Below, in pieces: positions 18,443 through 28,125 of a stretch of DNA of 64,000 nucleotides. Made by a program: the position numbers and the translations under genes. The DNA is taken from positions 2,072,736-2,136,735 of the forward strand of contig NZ_OY760905.1 of assembly GCF_963664135.1 (NCBI RefSeq). The letters are read 5' to 3'. The DNA is from an uncultured Acetobacterium sp. Its GTDB lineage: Bacteria; Bacillota; Clostridia; Eubacteriales; Eubacteriaceae. Every line of letters starts with the position of its first letter. Position 1 is the first letter of the stretch. The notes beneath the pieces were generated by a model, which saw nothing but the letters and a program-made list of their open reading frames with translations, made no database searches and had not been told where the DNA came from.

Positions 18443-20653
18443 CTATCTCTCAGCTTCTTCATCTTCCTTGGATTTTCCCTTTACATAACCGACAATGTCA
18501 ACGCAAATTGCATAATTTCCATCAACACGGGTTAGGTTCCGATTATAATAGGGATCATTCTTGATGTATTTCAGCCAATGATCTTTCATATACTTAATTT
18601 CGCTATTAAATCGCTTATATTTTGAATACGTGTCTTCAGCCCCTCGGGATTTTGATTCATAATGATACAACTCTACGTTATGTAACCAAATATTAAATTT
18701 ACCTGCTTCATAGAGTTTGAGACAGAAATCCACGTCATTAAAAGCAACCGTCAATTTTTCTTCAAACCCATTAACCAGATCAAAATCGCTCCGTTTGACC
18801 ATCATACAGGCAGCAGTAACGGAGGTATAGTTGTTATTGGTAACCAGCTTACCAAAATAGCCATAATCACCACGGGGGTAACTACAGTGACCATGTCCAG
18901 CCACACCGCCCATTCCCAGTAAAACACCCGCATGCTGAATGGTATTATCCGGATAATATAGTTTTGCACCGACAGCACCAATATGATCCTGTTGGGCAAA
19001 GCTGACCATGCGCTTCATCCAGCCTTTTGTAATAACCGTGATATCATTATTAAGGAATAACAGATACTCACCTTTTGATTCTTTAACTGCTAAATTATTA
19101 ATTTTTGAAAAGTTGAACGGAATGTCAATGCGAATGACTTTGAACTGTGCCGGATACTTTTTAGTATAGTACTCAAATAGTTTAAACGTCTCTTCTTTTT
19201 CACTACCGTTATCGGCCACGATAATTTCAAACTTCTCATAAATCGTTTTTTCAAAAATTGAATCGATACAGGCTTTTAAGTCGGCCGCATTATCCCGAGT
19301 TGGAATAATCACCGATACCAGACCATCATTATAAACCGCGTACTCAATATCGTAAACCCCTGGAAAAGCCCCATGGGAGACGCTACCTTTAATGCCCCGT
19401 CGTTCCAGAGCATCTTCGATGGATTTAAGTCCTGCTTCAAAAGCATAACCTTTTGAATCTGGATTAACCGCAGTCGAATTACTGATCATCCGCCAATGAT
19501 ACAAGATTTTCTGAATATGAAAGATCCGATTTGTCTGTTCGGTAAAGCGAAGCACCAGATCATAATCCTGGGCACCTTCGTAGCCTTTTCTAAAGCCCCC
19601 GATTTCGTCCATGATGGTTTTTCGGTAAACCCCAAAGTGGCAAATATAGTTAGTTGCCAACAGAATATCCGGTGCCCAATCGGTTTTGAAAAACGGTTGA
19701 CTCCGCTTGTTATCTTCACTTAGCTTGTCTTCATCGCTGTAAATCAGGTCGGCGTCCGGATGTTCATTTAATAATTTAACCACTTCGAATAAGGCAAATT
19801 CCGCCAGCGTGTCATCATTATCCAAAAGACCCACAAATTCTCCAGTGGCTATCGTCAGAGCTGAATTGGAAGCTTCCGAAATATGTCCATTTTCTTCCCG
19901 ATAAATCACTTTAATTCGGGAATCCAACTTTCTATATTCTTCCAGTAGCGGTTCAATGTGTAGGTCCGTCGAATGATCATCAGCAATACATAATTCCCAG
20001 TTTTCATAATATTGGTTTAAAACCGAATCAATACAGGCTCTAAGCCATACTTCTTCAACATTATACACCGGCATTACGATGGAAACCTTAGGATTATAAG
20101 AAAAACCTCTAATTTCTTCCAATACTGCTTTTTTATCATAATCTTCATGAACGTCAATCCAAAAATCATAATTTTCCTGATTTTTATACTTCAGTTCGAA
20201 CTTTATTTTTCTGATGGTATTTTTTAATCCGTTGCGACTAAAATATCCTACCGTTCGGGTTGTAATCCCAGCCAGCCGCTTGGCATTAAACAAATTCGGA
20301 CGTTTTAGATAGTCATAGTTCTTTTTCAAGTTTATCGGCACGATTCGGATATTATTGTCGTCTTTTAATTTAAGTTTTAACTTTTCGCCATATGTTTTTT
20401 CATCAAATTCAATGATAAAGCCAACCTTGGCGTCATCTGGAAGAGCATATTTGTTATTGACATCAATTCTGAAGTCCCGTTTGAATTGAACCCCAACTGC
20501 TTCTCTTCCCAGCAAATATAATTCTACCGGTTCCTTGGTTTTTGTATTAAAAGCCCATCCCTGGACAGTAGCGCATTGACTTTCTTCGTCTTTTACAATT
20601 TTGTCGATAAAGTATTTAATTTCTTCCTGTTCAATAACTGATTTCTTTTCCAT
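18443..20653 (-). CDS. Large glycosyltransferase with two GT2 domains
   Basis: A 736-residue protein. Residues 1-110 form an unassigned beta-rich domain (EEKYFIDK... CATVQGWAFNTKTK) seen at the front of many such enzymes. The first GT2 domain (about 190-400) has VSIVMPVYNVEEVWL, ADDHSTD and LLDNDDTLAEFA. The second (about 450-700) has VSVIIPTRDNAADLK, ADNGSEKEE and LLFLNNDITVI, then MMVKRSDFDLVNGF and FNDVDFCLKL. Tandem GT2 enzymes of this type add two different linkages during O-antigen or rhamnan assembly. It directly follows the ABC transporter genes (24 bp), suggesting a shared transcript. Confidence 0.87.
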   Translation of the reverse strand: MEKKSVIEQEEIKYFIDKIVKDEESQCATVQGWAFNTKTKEPVELYLLGREAVGVQFKRDFRIDVNNKYALPDDAKVGFIIEFDEKTYGEKLKLKLKDDNNIRIVPINLKKNYDYLKRPNLFNAKRLAGITTRTVGYFSRNGLKNTIRKIKFELKYKNQENYDFWIDVHEDYDKKAVLEEIRGFSYNPKVSIVMPVYNVEEVWLRACIDSVLNQYYENWELCIADDHSTDLHIEPLLEEYRKLDSRIKVIYREENGHISEASNSALTIATGEFVGLLDNDDTLAEFALFEVVKLLNEHPDADLIYSDEDKLSEDNKRSQPFFKTDWAPDILLATNYICHFGVYRKTIMDEIGGFRKGYEGAQDYDLVLRFTEQTNRIFHIQKILYHWRMISNSTAVNPDSKGYAFEAGLKSIEDALERRGIKGSVSHGAFPGVYDIEYAVYNDGLVSVIIPTRDNAADLKACIDSIFEKTIYEKFEIIVADNGSEKEETFKLFEYYTKKYPAQFKVIRIDIPFNFSKINNLAVKESKGEYLLFLNNDITVITKGWMKRMVSFAQQDHIGAVGAKLYYPDNTIQHAGVLLGMGGVAGHGHCSYPRGDYGYFGKLVTNNNYTSVTAACMMVKRSDFDLVNGFEEKLTVAFNDVDFCLKLYEAGKFNIWLHNVELYHYESKSRGAEDTYSKYKRFNSEIKYMKDHWLKYIKNDPYYNRNLTRVDGNYAICVDIVGYVKGKSKEDEEAER

Positions 20654-20677
20654 ACCAATAACCTTTCTATTTTAACT

Positions 20678-21874
20678 TTATATTATTTCCCATTTATGTT
20701 CCATATGAACCAAACCTTCGGTAAAATAATCCGCCACAACAGCTATCACAAAAGCAGCTGTTTTATAGTCTAGATTAACAATGCTCTTGTTCGTAAAAAG
20801 TCCGATGTCCACTTCATATTTCCCTCCCAGCAAGGGCAGCTTTGGCACTACATAACGGACACGATGGATTCCCTTGGTTTTGGGAATTTTTATACCATCC
20901 AAATGCGTGTTGGGACCAAAAATATACTGACGGTCAAGAGTATAAAAAGCAACCCCCACCAATGGTTCGCTGGAAAGATCATCCAATAACTCATACTCAA
21001 TATCTACAGAAAAATCATCAAAAGTTTTTAAGGTTTCTTTGTCACAGGAAACATTTGTTATTTTTCCAAGATTTGCCACAAATTCCATCGGTTCAGGCAA
21101 CGGACTTCCCTCTTCCAGAGCTTTCTGTTCCATTGATTCTTTGAGCATTTCACTTTCATACATGTCGATGACATGAGAAACATCGTCAAACATTCGCATT
21201 TCACCCTGATCGATCCAAACCCCTTTGGTACAAAAACGTTTGATTTGTTCAAGCGTATGGGAAACAAAGAGCACGGTTTTTCCCGATGCCTTGAATTCCT
21301 CCATCTTATTAATGCATTTAATCTGAAATTTTGCATCGCCAACAGCCAGAACCTCATCGACAATCAATATTTCCGGATCCACATTAATCGCAGTTGCAAA
21401 GGCCAAGCGGGCAAACATCCCGCTGGAATAGGTTTTAACCGGCTGATAGATATATTCCCCAATTTGAGCAAAATTGACAATATCGTCTAACTTCTCGTCC
21501 ATTTCTTCTTTGCTGTAGCCCATGATCAGACCATTGGAATAGATATTTTCAATTCCCGTGTATTCAGGATTAAACCCTGTTCCCAACTCCAGTAACGCTG
21601 ACACTTTTCCGTCAACATAAACATTACCCTTTGTCTGAGTCAGAACTCCTGAAATGATTTTCAGCAGGGTCGACTTTCCTGATCCATTCTTACCCACAAT
21701 CCCAATGGATTCACCTTTTTTTATTTCCAGATTAATATTGTTTAACGCGTAAAATTTATGATGATATTCTTTTTTCTTAATGAGACTCATTGATTCTTTT
21801 AAGCGATCCATGGGTCGTTGATAGAGCTGATAAATTTTTGTAACATCTTCAATTTTTATTGCTACATCTGACAT
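20678..21874 (-). CDS. Polysaccharide ABC transporter ATP-binding protein (TagH/Wzt type)
   Basis: A 398-residue protein. ATG 21874 (MSDVAIKIEDV) is chosen over an in-frame GTG because GGAGG lies five bases before it. The nucleotide-binding domain (about 1-235) has Walker A GKNGSGKST, the signature YSSGMFARLAFA and Walker B ILIVDEVLAVGDA. The C-terminal 160 residues form a Wzt_C-like beta domain (VANLGKITNVSCDKE...), which in Wzt proteins recognises the end of the completed glycan. With the permease 33 bp upstream it exports the lipid-linked polymer. The Wzt_C-like tail favours a chain-end-sensing exporter over a plain teichoic acid exporter. Confidence 0.92.
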   Translation of the reverse strand: MSDVAIKIEDVTKIYQLYQRPMDRLKESMSLIKKKEYHHKFYALNNINLEIKKGESIGIVGKNGSGKSTLLKIISGVLTQTKGNVYVDGKVSALLELGTGFNPEYTGIENIYSNGLIMGYSKEEMDEKLDDIVNFAQIGEYIYQPVKTYSSGMFARLAFATAINVDPEILIVDEVLAVGDAKFQIKCINKMEEFKASGKTVLFVSHTLEQIKRFCTKGVWIDQGEMRMFDDVSHVIDMYESEMLKESMEQKALEEGSPLPEPMEFVANLGKITNVSCDKETLKTFDDFSVDIEYELLDDLSSEPLVGVAFYTLDRQYIFGPNTHLDGIKIPKTKGIHRVRYVVPKLPLLGGKYEVDIGLFTNKSIVNLDYKTAAFVIAVVADYFTEGLVHMEHKWEII

Positions 21875-21907
21875 GTTTTCCTCCACTGATCTGTGATCAA
21901 CATTTTT

Positions 21908-22717
21908 CTATAAAACATCAGCAAAATGTGGTCTTAGTTTTCGATAGACTGCGATTCCGATTAGCAACATTACAAACGAAAATCCCCAAAAATATGCAGT
22001 CATCACTGGATGTTCCCAAAACCAGCCAGTGCCGAAAAAGCTTTCCCGATATCCTTGGACAATGTAGTATAAAGGGTTTAATTTCATAATCCATAATAGA
22101 TTTTCAGGATATGTTTCAACAGGTACTACAATTGGGGTTCCCCAAAACAAAACCTGCATTCCCACATTAATAAATTGTAGAATATCGGTGAAAAATGGTT
22201 GTAGTGAAGCAGTTATCCATGTTAGTCCTGTTAAAAAAACGATTAAACAGAATAAATAATACACAATTTGTAAAAAGTAAGGCGTCAATGAATGACCATA
22301 AATGAATAACATCACTAAAGCAAAACCAATGAAGAAAATATGAGTATATAATGATGATATTATTTTAACTGTTGGCAGAATTTTAATGTTAAAGGTTACC
22401 TTTTTAACCAAGTAACTGTATTCACGAAAACAATTCGTGCCATTCACCAGACATTCTGAAAAGAAAAACCAGACAATGATACCCGTGATGAGATATAAAA
22501 TAAAAGGAACTCCGCCTGTCGGGGGTGATTTCAAGCCCACACCAAAAACAAACCAATAGACTGCAATGTTAACAGTCGGCTGAATAAACGCCCACATAAT
22601 GCCTAAAAACGATCCTGCATACCGGGATTTAAAATCATTTATTGAAAATTTCTGGATTAGTTTCCGATTTGCATACAAATCTCTAATATAATCCATTAAA
22701 TCTTTAAATAAGTACAA
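21908..22717 (-). CDS. Polysaccharide ABC transporter permease (TagG/Wzm type)
   Basis: A 269-residue ABC-2 permease with six predicted helices and the family segments RYAGSFLGIMWAFIQP near residue 33 and LNPLYYIVQGYRESFF near residue 213. The start codon is TTG (22717-22715), supported by GAGGTG five bases upstream; the first ATG, seven codons in, lacks a good ribosome binding site. It forms the channel for export of undecaprenyl-diphosphate-linked glycan with the ATPase encoded next. It heads the minus-strand polysaccharide run, just past the rfb terminator. Confidence 0.9.
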   Translation of the reverse strand: MYLFKDLMDYIRDLYANRKLIQKFSINDFKSRYAGSFLGIMWAFIQPTVNIAVYWFVFGVGLKSPPTGGVPFILYLITGIIVWFFFSECLVNGTNCFREYSYLVKKVTFNIKILPTVKIISSLYTHIFFIGFALVMLFIYGHSLTPYFLQIVYYLFCLIVFLTGLTWITASLQPFFTDILQFINVGMQVLFWGTPIVVPVETYPENLLWIMKLNPLYYIVQGYRESFFGTGWFWEHPVMTAYFWGFSFVMLLIGIAVYRKLRPHFADVL

Positions 22718-22740
22718 ACTGACACCTCATTCTTATTTTT

Positions 22741-22775
22741 AAATGAAAAAGCACAAAAAATGTGCTTTTTCATTT
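22741..22775 (-). terminator. Intrinsic terminator after rfbB
   Basis: A perfect 15-bp stem (AAATGAAAAAGCACA and its complement) with a five-base loop, 10 bp past the rfbB stop. The stem carries T-runs on both strands. It separates the rhamnose operon from the ABC exporter genes. Confidence 0.85.
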
Positions 22776-22784
22776 GTATCTATT

Positions 22785-23888
22785 CTACTTCTTTGAGTAC
22801 ATATTTTCATAATACTGCTGATAGTCGCCAGACTTTACCTGCTCCAGCCATGCCTGGTTATTTAAGTACCATTCAATGGTTTCAGCAATCCCCTGTTCAA
22901 AAGTATAGGATGGTTCCCAACCCAGTTCAGCGGTAATTTTTGAATTATCAATGGCATAACGACGATCATGTCCCAAGCGGTCTTCAACGTAGGTAATTAA
23001 ATCTTTGCTGATTTTTGAGCCATCATTATCAATCTTGTATTTTCCCGAACGGAGCATGTTGCCCACATCCTCAATAATTAAATTCACAATTTCAATATTG
23101 GCCTTCTCATTGTTTCCGCCAATATTATAAACTTCACCTTCTACCCCTTTTTCAAGGATGGTATCAATGCCGCTGCAGTGATCTTTCACGTGCAGCCAAT
23201 CTCTTATCTGCATGCCATCGCCATAAACCGGCAAGCTTTTTAGCGCCACCACATTTGAAATCATCAGTGGAATCAGTTTTTCCGGGAAATGATAGGGTCC
23301 GTAATTATTGGAACAGCGGCTGATTGTGATCGGCAGTTTAAAGGTTTGGCCGTAGGAACGCACCACTAAATCAGCACTGGCCTTTGAAGCTGAATAGGGA
23401 CTGTTGGGAGCGATGGGAGTCGATTCAGTGAACAGCCCGGTTTTTCCCAACGCACCATACACTTCATCGGTAGATACCTGATGATAACGAACTCCTGCCC
23501 GATAGGTCGGATAGCCATTTTCATCTTTTCCGGTTTGCCAGTGGTTTTTGGCTTCGTCCAGCAGTACCAGGGTTCCCATTACATTGGTTTGTATAAAAAT
23601 CTCCGGATCTTCAATGCTGCGATCCACATGAGATTCGGCGGCAAAGTTAACCACCGTATCAAAATCATATTTTTCAAAAAGGTCGTGGATAAAAGGACGG
23701 TCAACGATGTCCCCTTTTTCAAAAACATAATTGGGGTTGTTTTCAATATCCGTTAGGTTTTCCAGATTTCCGGCATAGGTTAAAACATCTAAATTGACGA
23801 TTTTATAATCCGGGTGCTGATTCAGCATATATTTTACAAAGTTAGAGCCAATAAATCCGGCACCACCGGTGACTAATACTGTTTTCAT
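22785..23888 (-). CDS. rfbB: dTDP-glucose 4,6-dehydratase
   Basis: A 367-residue extended short-chain dehydrogenase. NAD-binding VTGGAGFIGSNFVKYML opens the protein, VNFAAESHVDRSIEDP is near residue 80, STDEVYGALG near residue 140, and the YSASKASAD catalytic Tyr-Lys pair near residue 170; NNYGPYHFPEKLIPL follows. It makes dTDP-4-keto-6-deoxyglucose, step two of dTDP-L-rhamnose synthesis. It is the last gene of the four-gene rhamnose operon and has a terminator directly after it. Confidence 0.96.
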   Translation of the reverse strand: MKTVLVTGGAGFIGSNFVKYMLNQHPDYKIVNLDVLTYAGNLENLTDIENNPNYVFEKGDIVDRPFIHDLFEKYDFDTVVNFAAESHVDRSIEDPEIFIQTNVMGTLVLLDEAKNHWQTGKDENGYPTYRAGVRYHQVSTDEVYGALGKTGLFTESTPIAPNSPYSASKASADLVVRSYGQTFKLPITISRCSNNYGPYHFPEKLIPLMISNVVALKSLPVYGDGMQIRDWLHVKDHCSGIDTILEKGVEGEVYNIGGNNEKANIEIVNLIIEDVGNMLRSGKYKIDNDGSKISKDLITYVEDRLGHDRRYAIDNSKITAELGWEPSYTFEQGIAETIEWYLNNQAWLEQVKSGDYQQYYENMYSKK

Positions 23889-23918
23889 GATTACTCCTTC
23901 TATCTATATAAATACGAT

Positions 23919-24485
23919 CTATTCAAATCTTAACGAATCTCTAATTTCGCTTAAAAAAGGAAGCTGTCCGTCTTTTTCCGATAGCAGCACCTCATCAATT
24001 TTATCCAGCGGCCACTCAATGCCCACTTCCGGATCATTCCAGCGGATGCCGCCATCGTATTCCGGGGCATAAAGGTTGGTGCATTTGTAGTTAAACACCG
24101 CTTCTTCTGATACCACCATGAATCCATGGGCAAAACCTTCCGGCACATAAAACATGGTCTTGTTTTTTTCAGTCAAAAGCACCCCAGCCCATTGTCCATA
24201 GGTGGGTGATCCATTTCTTAGATCGACAGCAACATCAAATACTTCACCTTGGGTTACCCGTACCAGTTTTCCCTGGGTAAATTTCGTCTGAAAATGCAGT
24301 CCTCGCAACACGCCCTTTGAGGACTTAGATTCATTGTCCTGAACAAATCGCATCGTCAATCCAACTTTGTGAAATTCTTCTTCATTATAGGCTTCCATAA
24401 AATACCCACGGTCATCACCAAAAACGGAAGGTTCAATAATAACCAATCCCTCAATTTTTGTTTTTATTACATTTATTTTTGCCAT
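23919..24485 (-). CDS. rfbC: dTDP-4-dehydrorhamnose 3,5-epimerase
   Basis: A 188-residue cupin protein of normal length. Family motifs include FGDDRGYFMEAYN near residue 23, FVQDNESKSSKGVLRGLHFQ near residue 47 with the catalytic His in LRGLHFQ, and VPEGFAHGF near residue 115. It epimerises C3 and C5 of the 4-keto sugar. It lies 8 bp downstream of rfbA and 30 bp upstream of rfbB. Confidence 0.95.
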   Translation of the reverse strand: MAKINVIKTKIEGLVIIEPSVFGDDRGYFMEAYNEEEFHKVGLTMRFVQDNESKSSKGVLRGLHFQTKFTQGKLVRVTQGEVFDVAVDLRNGSPTYGQWAGVLLTEKNKTMFYVPEGFAHGFMVVSEEAVFNYKCTNLYAPEYDGGIRWNDPEVGIEWPLDKIDEVLLSEKDGQLPFLSEIRDSLRFE

Positions 24486-24493
24486 CTTGTCTC

Positions 24494-25363
24494 CTATTTA
24501 ACCTTAGCACACTGAATCAGATACTGTCCGTATGCCGTTTTCTTCAGCGGTTCTGCCAATTTAAGAAGTTGTTCCTTGTCAATGAAATCTCTTAGATAAG
24601 CAATTTCTTCAATACAGGCCACATAAAGGCCCTGTCGTTTTTGAATAGTTTCCACAAAATTGGACGCTTCAATTAAGCTGTCATGAGTTCCGGTATCAAG
24701 CCATGCCATGCCTCGGCCAAAAAGCTCAACCTTTAAATCCCCCTGTGCTAAATACGTTTCATTTACGGTGGTAATTTCCAACTCACCTCGCGCTGAAGGT
24801 TTGATATTTTTAGCAATCTCAACGACTGAGTTATCATAAAAATAAAGTCCCGGAACAGCAAAATTGGATTTTGGTTCGGTTGGTTTTTCTTCGATGGAAA
24901 GAACCGTACCGTTTTTGGCAAACTCAACCACACCATAACGTTCCGGATCGGTTACCGGGTAGCCAAAAATCACCGCGCCATTTTCCAGTTCAGCCGCTTT
25001 TCTGAGGGTTTCGGTAAAGCCATGGCCATAGAAGATATTGTCTCCCAGTACCAAAGCTACATTATCATCGCCAATGAATTTTTCTCCAATAATAAAAGCC
25101 TCTGCCAGGCCGTTGGGTTCATCTTGTATTGCATATGAAAAATTCAATCCCAATTCTTCTCCCGAACCAAAGAGTCTTTCAAACATCGGCAGATCATGGG
25201 GGGTGGAAATTATTAAAATATCTTTAATCCCAGCCAGCATCAAAGTTGACAAGGGATAGTAAATCATTGGTTTGTCATAAATAGGCAGTAATTGTTTTGA
25301 TACTGCCCGGGTGATCGGATAAAGCCGTGTGCCGGAACCTCCAGCTAATATAATACCTTTCAT
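24494..25363 (-). CDS. rfbA: Glucose-1-phosphate thymidylyltransferase
   Basis: A 289-residue nucleotidyltransferase. Of two adjacent ATGs the second (25363) has the better distance to AGAGG. It starts [18 protein letters not shown], the dTTP-binding signature, and has [12 protein letters not shown] near residue 103 and [16 protein letters not shown] near residue 145. [11 protein letters not shown] is near residue 221. It makes dTDP-glucose, the entry to rhamnose synthesis, and is usually feedback-inhibited by dTDP-rhamnose. It sits between rfbD and rfbC. Confidence 0.96.
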   Translation of the reverse strand: MKGIILAGGSGTRLYPITRAVSKQLLPIYDKPMIYYPLSTLMLAGIKDILIISTPHDLPMFERLFGSGEELGLNFSYAIQDEPNGLAEAFIIGEKFIGDDNVALVLGDNIFYGHGFTETLRKAAELENGAVIFGYPVTDPERYGVVEFAKNGTVLSIEEKPTEPKSNFAVPGLYFYDNSVVEIAKNIKPSARGELEITTVNETYLAQGDLKVELFGRGMAWLDTGTHDSLIEASNFVETIQKRQGLYVACIEEIAYLRDFIDKEQLLKLAEPLKKTAYGQYLIQCAKVK

Positions 25364-25390
25364 CATTGCCTCTTCTCTTCTATTTCAATT

Positions 25391-26248
25391 TTATTTCAAA
25401 TTCTCCAGATACGCTGCCAAAGATTCCTGCCAGGTTCTGAAGTGATTCATATTCAGGTCTTTTAAGGCCTTGTTTTCAAGTACCGAATATTTTGGTCGGG
25501 GCGCCGGGCGCACAAATTGTTCTGAAGTCACCGGTTCAACCGCTATTTTGATGCCGGACAATCTGAAGATTTCCAAAGCAAAATCATACCAGCTGCATTG
25601 TCCCTCGCAGGTACCATGGTAATATCCATAGTGGTCGGTTTGGATCAAATCAATAATGGCTACCGCCAGGTCAACGGTGCTGGTTGGCGAACCCACCTGA
25701 TCATCCACAACTGTCAGTTTGGGATTTTTGGATGCCAGATCCAGCATGGTTTTTACAAAGTTATTGCCATCGCCATACAACCAGGCAGTTCGGACAACAA
25801 AATATTTGGGGACAATCCCGGAAACTGCTTTTTCACCAGCCGCTTTACTTTCACCATAAACGGTTTTAGGATCGATTAGATCGGTTTCCACATAAGGACG
25901 CAATATGCCATCCGCTTTTATCCCCGCCCCATCAAACACATAATCGGTGGAAACCTGAACTAGAACGATATCCTGGTCTCTCGCGATTTCCGCTAAATAC
26001 TCTGGGCCTGTCGCATTGATCGCCATTGCCAATTCTCGCTGAGTTTCGCATCCATCGACATTGGTCAGTGCACCACAATTGATGATAACCGTCGGCTGCT
26101 CTTTATTAATAATTGCTGCAATTTTTTCTTTATCGGTAATGTCAAATTCCGGGATGTCATATCCAACATGAACAATCTTTTTTTCTTTAAGCTGCCGGGT
26201 TAATTCCCGACCCAGTTGACCATTAGAACCGGTTAATAAAATTTTCAT
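25391..26248 (-). CDS. rfbD: dTDP-4-dehydrorhamnose reductase
   Basis: A 285-residue short-chain reductase. The true start is ATG 26248 (MKILLTGSNGQLGRELT): AAGGTGG precedes it, and the promoter at 26337-26365 rules out the longer frame, which would begin inside the promoter. The NADPH motif GSNGQLG is at the N-terminus; VSTDYVFDG near residue 98 and VYGESKAAGEKAV, with the Tyr-Lys pair, follow. FVRPAPRPKYSVLEN near the end is typical. It makes dTDP-L-rhamnose and is first in its operon. Confidence 0.95.
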   Translation of the reverse strand: MKILLTGSNGQLGRELTRQLKEKKIVHVGYDIPEFDITDKEKIAAIINKEQPTVIINCGALTNVDGCETQRELAMAINATGPEYLAEIARDQDIVLVQVSTDYVFDGAGIKADGILRPYVETDLIDPKTVYGESKAAGEKAVSGIVPKYFVVRTAWLYGDGNNFVKTMLDLASKNPKLTVVDDQVGSPTSTVDLAVAIIDLIQTDHYGYYHGTCEGQCSWYDFALEIFRLSGIKIAVEPVTSEQFVRPAPRPKYSVLENKALKDLNMNHFRTWQESLAAYLENLK

Positions 26249-26336
26249 ATTCCACCTTATTTCATCGTTCTTTATCGTGTTGATTTTTATAGTTTTCACC
26301 ATTTTTTTAGCTGTTAAGCCATAAAAATTCATTGTC

Positions 26337-26365
26337 ATTATACTTTATATAGGCAAAAAAGTCTA
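26337..26365 (-). promoter_or_regulatory. Promoter of the rhamnose operon
   Basis: The minus strand reads TAGACT, a 17-bp spacer, then TATAAT. The predicted transcript starts near 26330, giving a leader of about 80 nt before the rfbD ATG. Confidence 0.65.
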
Positions 26366-26479
26366 TTTTTTTCTAGATTCTTTCGAGTTTTTAAGATACT
26401 CAAACCGATTGTAACCATCATTTTTTAAATGATTATCTGTTTCTTATTTAATATTCAATGTTTTTTTAAGCATATTTAT

Positions 26480-26500
26480 GGTATCATAATTTGATATGAT
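26480..26500 (+). promoter_or_regulatory. Probable promoter region of the LCP gene
   Basis: TGGTATCAT (an extended -10) is followed by TATGAT, and the two overlap in an inverted repeat ATCATA-N6-TATGAT. No clear -35 is seen. The LCP start codon lies about 30-45 bp on, with GAAAGGA as ribosome binding site. The region between this site and the divergent rfbD promoter holds no gene. Confidence 0.35.
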
Positions 26501-26529
26501 TTGAACTCGCGAATCGAAAGGAATCTTTT

Positions 26530-28044
26530 ATGAAAAAGAAAATAATTTTAGTCATCCTATTTTTGCTTGTCTCGCTGATAGGTACAGGACTAGTTTATGG
26601 ATTTAATACCCTCAGCCAAATAAATGAAATGGTTACCGAACCCAAATTGGATGAGGCTGAACTTAAGGTAAATAACAATCTTGATATTGATACTGTGAAT
26701 ATTGCTGTTTTTGGTGTCGATGGGCGAAGTGATATTGAAGGTGATCGTACCGATACTATTATGATTGTCTCCCTGGATTTTAAGAAGGGAAATATCAAAG
26801 TTACTTCCATCATGCGTGACCTGCTGGTTCAAATCCCTGAAACCAAGGACACTTATGAGAGCTTTGACAAAATTAACGCTGCTTATGCCTATGGCGGACC
26901 AGAACTTACGGTAAAAACAATTAATGAAAATTTTGATATGAATATTACCGATTATGTCATCGTCAATTTCGATGCGATGGTGGATACCGTTGATGCGCTT
27001 GGTGGTGTTGAAGTTAATGTGAAAAATGAAGACGTTCTGGAATGGACGAATAAATATATTGATGATGTTAATGATAAGGTTGGCAAATCCGATCCTAAGC
27101 TTGAAACCACAGGTGTTCAAACCATTACTGGTGTTCAGGCTCTTGCCTATGCCAGAAACCGTTTCAGCGATGATGATTTTTATCGTACCGAACGCCAGCG
27201 GGAAGTAGTGGGACAAATTGCTCATAAAGCATTTAACATCGATATGTCCACTGGTATCAGTCTTTTAAGTAAGGTTTATCCCTATATCAAAACCACTCTT
27301 TCCATCAGCGAACTTACCACCTATGCAAAGGCTTTTCTGGAATCTCCCGACAAACAATTTTTGGAGTTCCGGCTACCAACTGATGCTGATGTAACCACCG
27401 CCATGATCAACAGTGTTTCTTATGTGGTTCCCAATACGCTTGCTGACAATGTGGTTGCGCTACATGCCTTTATCTATGGACCGGTTCAAACGGCCGCCTC
27501 GACCAATACGGGTTCGGCAACCACCACCGGTGACAGTTCATCAACAACTACCAATCAAAGCAGTACCAGTGGGACCTCATCGGATTCCGGTAACAGAACC
27601 AATGTAACCAGTCCCGTTACCAACTCAAACTCCAGTACCACATCGGGCACTAGCTCCGGCTCAACAACTGGCACAAGTTCAGGCTCTGGTAGCTACACTG
27701 CTTATGTTCCATCTGATCGCGTGAAAGAAATAAGTGATGCCATTGCCTACTATGCTGGTGTCGGTTCCTCATCTTCCTATAGCGAACCCACCACCCAGAA
27801 CAACAGTGATTATTCACCTTCAACCGATTCTGGTTCCAGCTACACTAACACTGAATCCTCGGGATCTGGTTCATCCAGTTCTGGTAGCGGTAGCACCTCC
27901 GGTTCAGATTCATCGAGTTCTGGCAGCGGCAGTTCCACCGGATCGGACTCCTCCAGTTCTGGCAGCAGTAGTTCTTCTGGATCAGATTCCTCCAGTTCAG
28001 GCTCTGACTCCGGCAGTGGTACGAGCACCGAAACTACAAATTAG
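26530..28044 (+). CDS. LytR-CpsA-Psr family glycan-peptidoglycan ligase with Ser-rich tail
   Basis: A 504-residue protein, the only plus-strand gene here. One N-terminal membrane helix (about 5-25) anchors an extracellular LCP domain (about 55-310) with FGVDGRSDIEGDRTDT, SIMRDLLVQIP, NAAYAYGGPELT and ALAYARNRFSDDDFYRTERQ, whose Arg and Asp residues bind the pyrophosphate of the lipid-linked donor. Residues about 320-504 are low-complexity Ser/Gly/Thr/Asp with one ordered island (SDRVKEISDAIAYYAGVG). LCP enzymes attach teichoic acids or capsules to peptidoglycan; the flanking rhamnose and glycan genes suggest that substrate. The long Ser-rich tail is unusual for the family. Confidence 0.9.
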   Translation: MKKKIILVILFLLVSLIGTGLVYGFNTLSQINEMVTEPKLDEAELKVNNNLDIDTVNIAVFGVDGRSDIEGDRTDTIMIVSLDFKKGNIKVTSIMRDLLVQIPETKDTYESFDKINAAYAYGGPELTVKTINENFDMNITDYVIVNFDAMVDTVDALGGVEVNVKNEDVLEWTNKYIDDVNDKVGKSDPKLETTGVQTITGVQALAYARNRFSDDDFYRTERQREVVGQIAHKAFNIDMSTGISLLSKVYPYIKTTLSISELTTYAKAFLESPDKQFLEFRLPTDADVTTAMINSVSYVVPNTLADNVVALHAFIYGPVQTAASTNTGSATTTGDSSSTTTNQSSTSGTSSDSGNRTNVTSPVTNSNSSTTSGTSSGSTTGTSSGSGSYTAYVPSDRVKEISDAIAYYAGVGSSSSYSEPTTQNNSDYSPSTDSGSSYTNTESSGSGSSSSGSGSTSGSDSSSSGSGSSTGSDSSSSGSSSSSGSDSSSSGSDSGSGTSTETTN

Positions 28045-28065
28045 CTTAAAATAATTCAAACGAAT

Positions 28066-28103
28066 AAAAGGCATCATCCTGTATCTTCAGGATGATGCCT
28101 TTT
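28066..28103. terminator. Bidirectional terminator between LCP and pgm
   Basis: A perfect 16-bp stem (AAAAGGCATCATCCTG and complement) with a six-base loop lies 21 bp past the LCP stop and 22 bp past the pgm stop. T-runs occur on both strands, so it can serve both convergent transcripts. Confidence 0.88.
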
Positions 28104-28125
28104 GATTTTCTAATTGACTCTGATG

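Noticed and set aside
26590-27225. Long open frame antisense to the LCP gene
   Set aside because: It is the complement of a well-supported LCP domain; its translation has no family features and no ribosome binding site.
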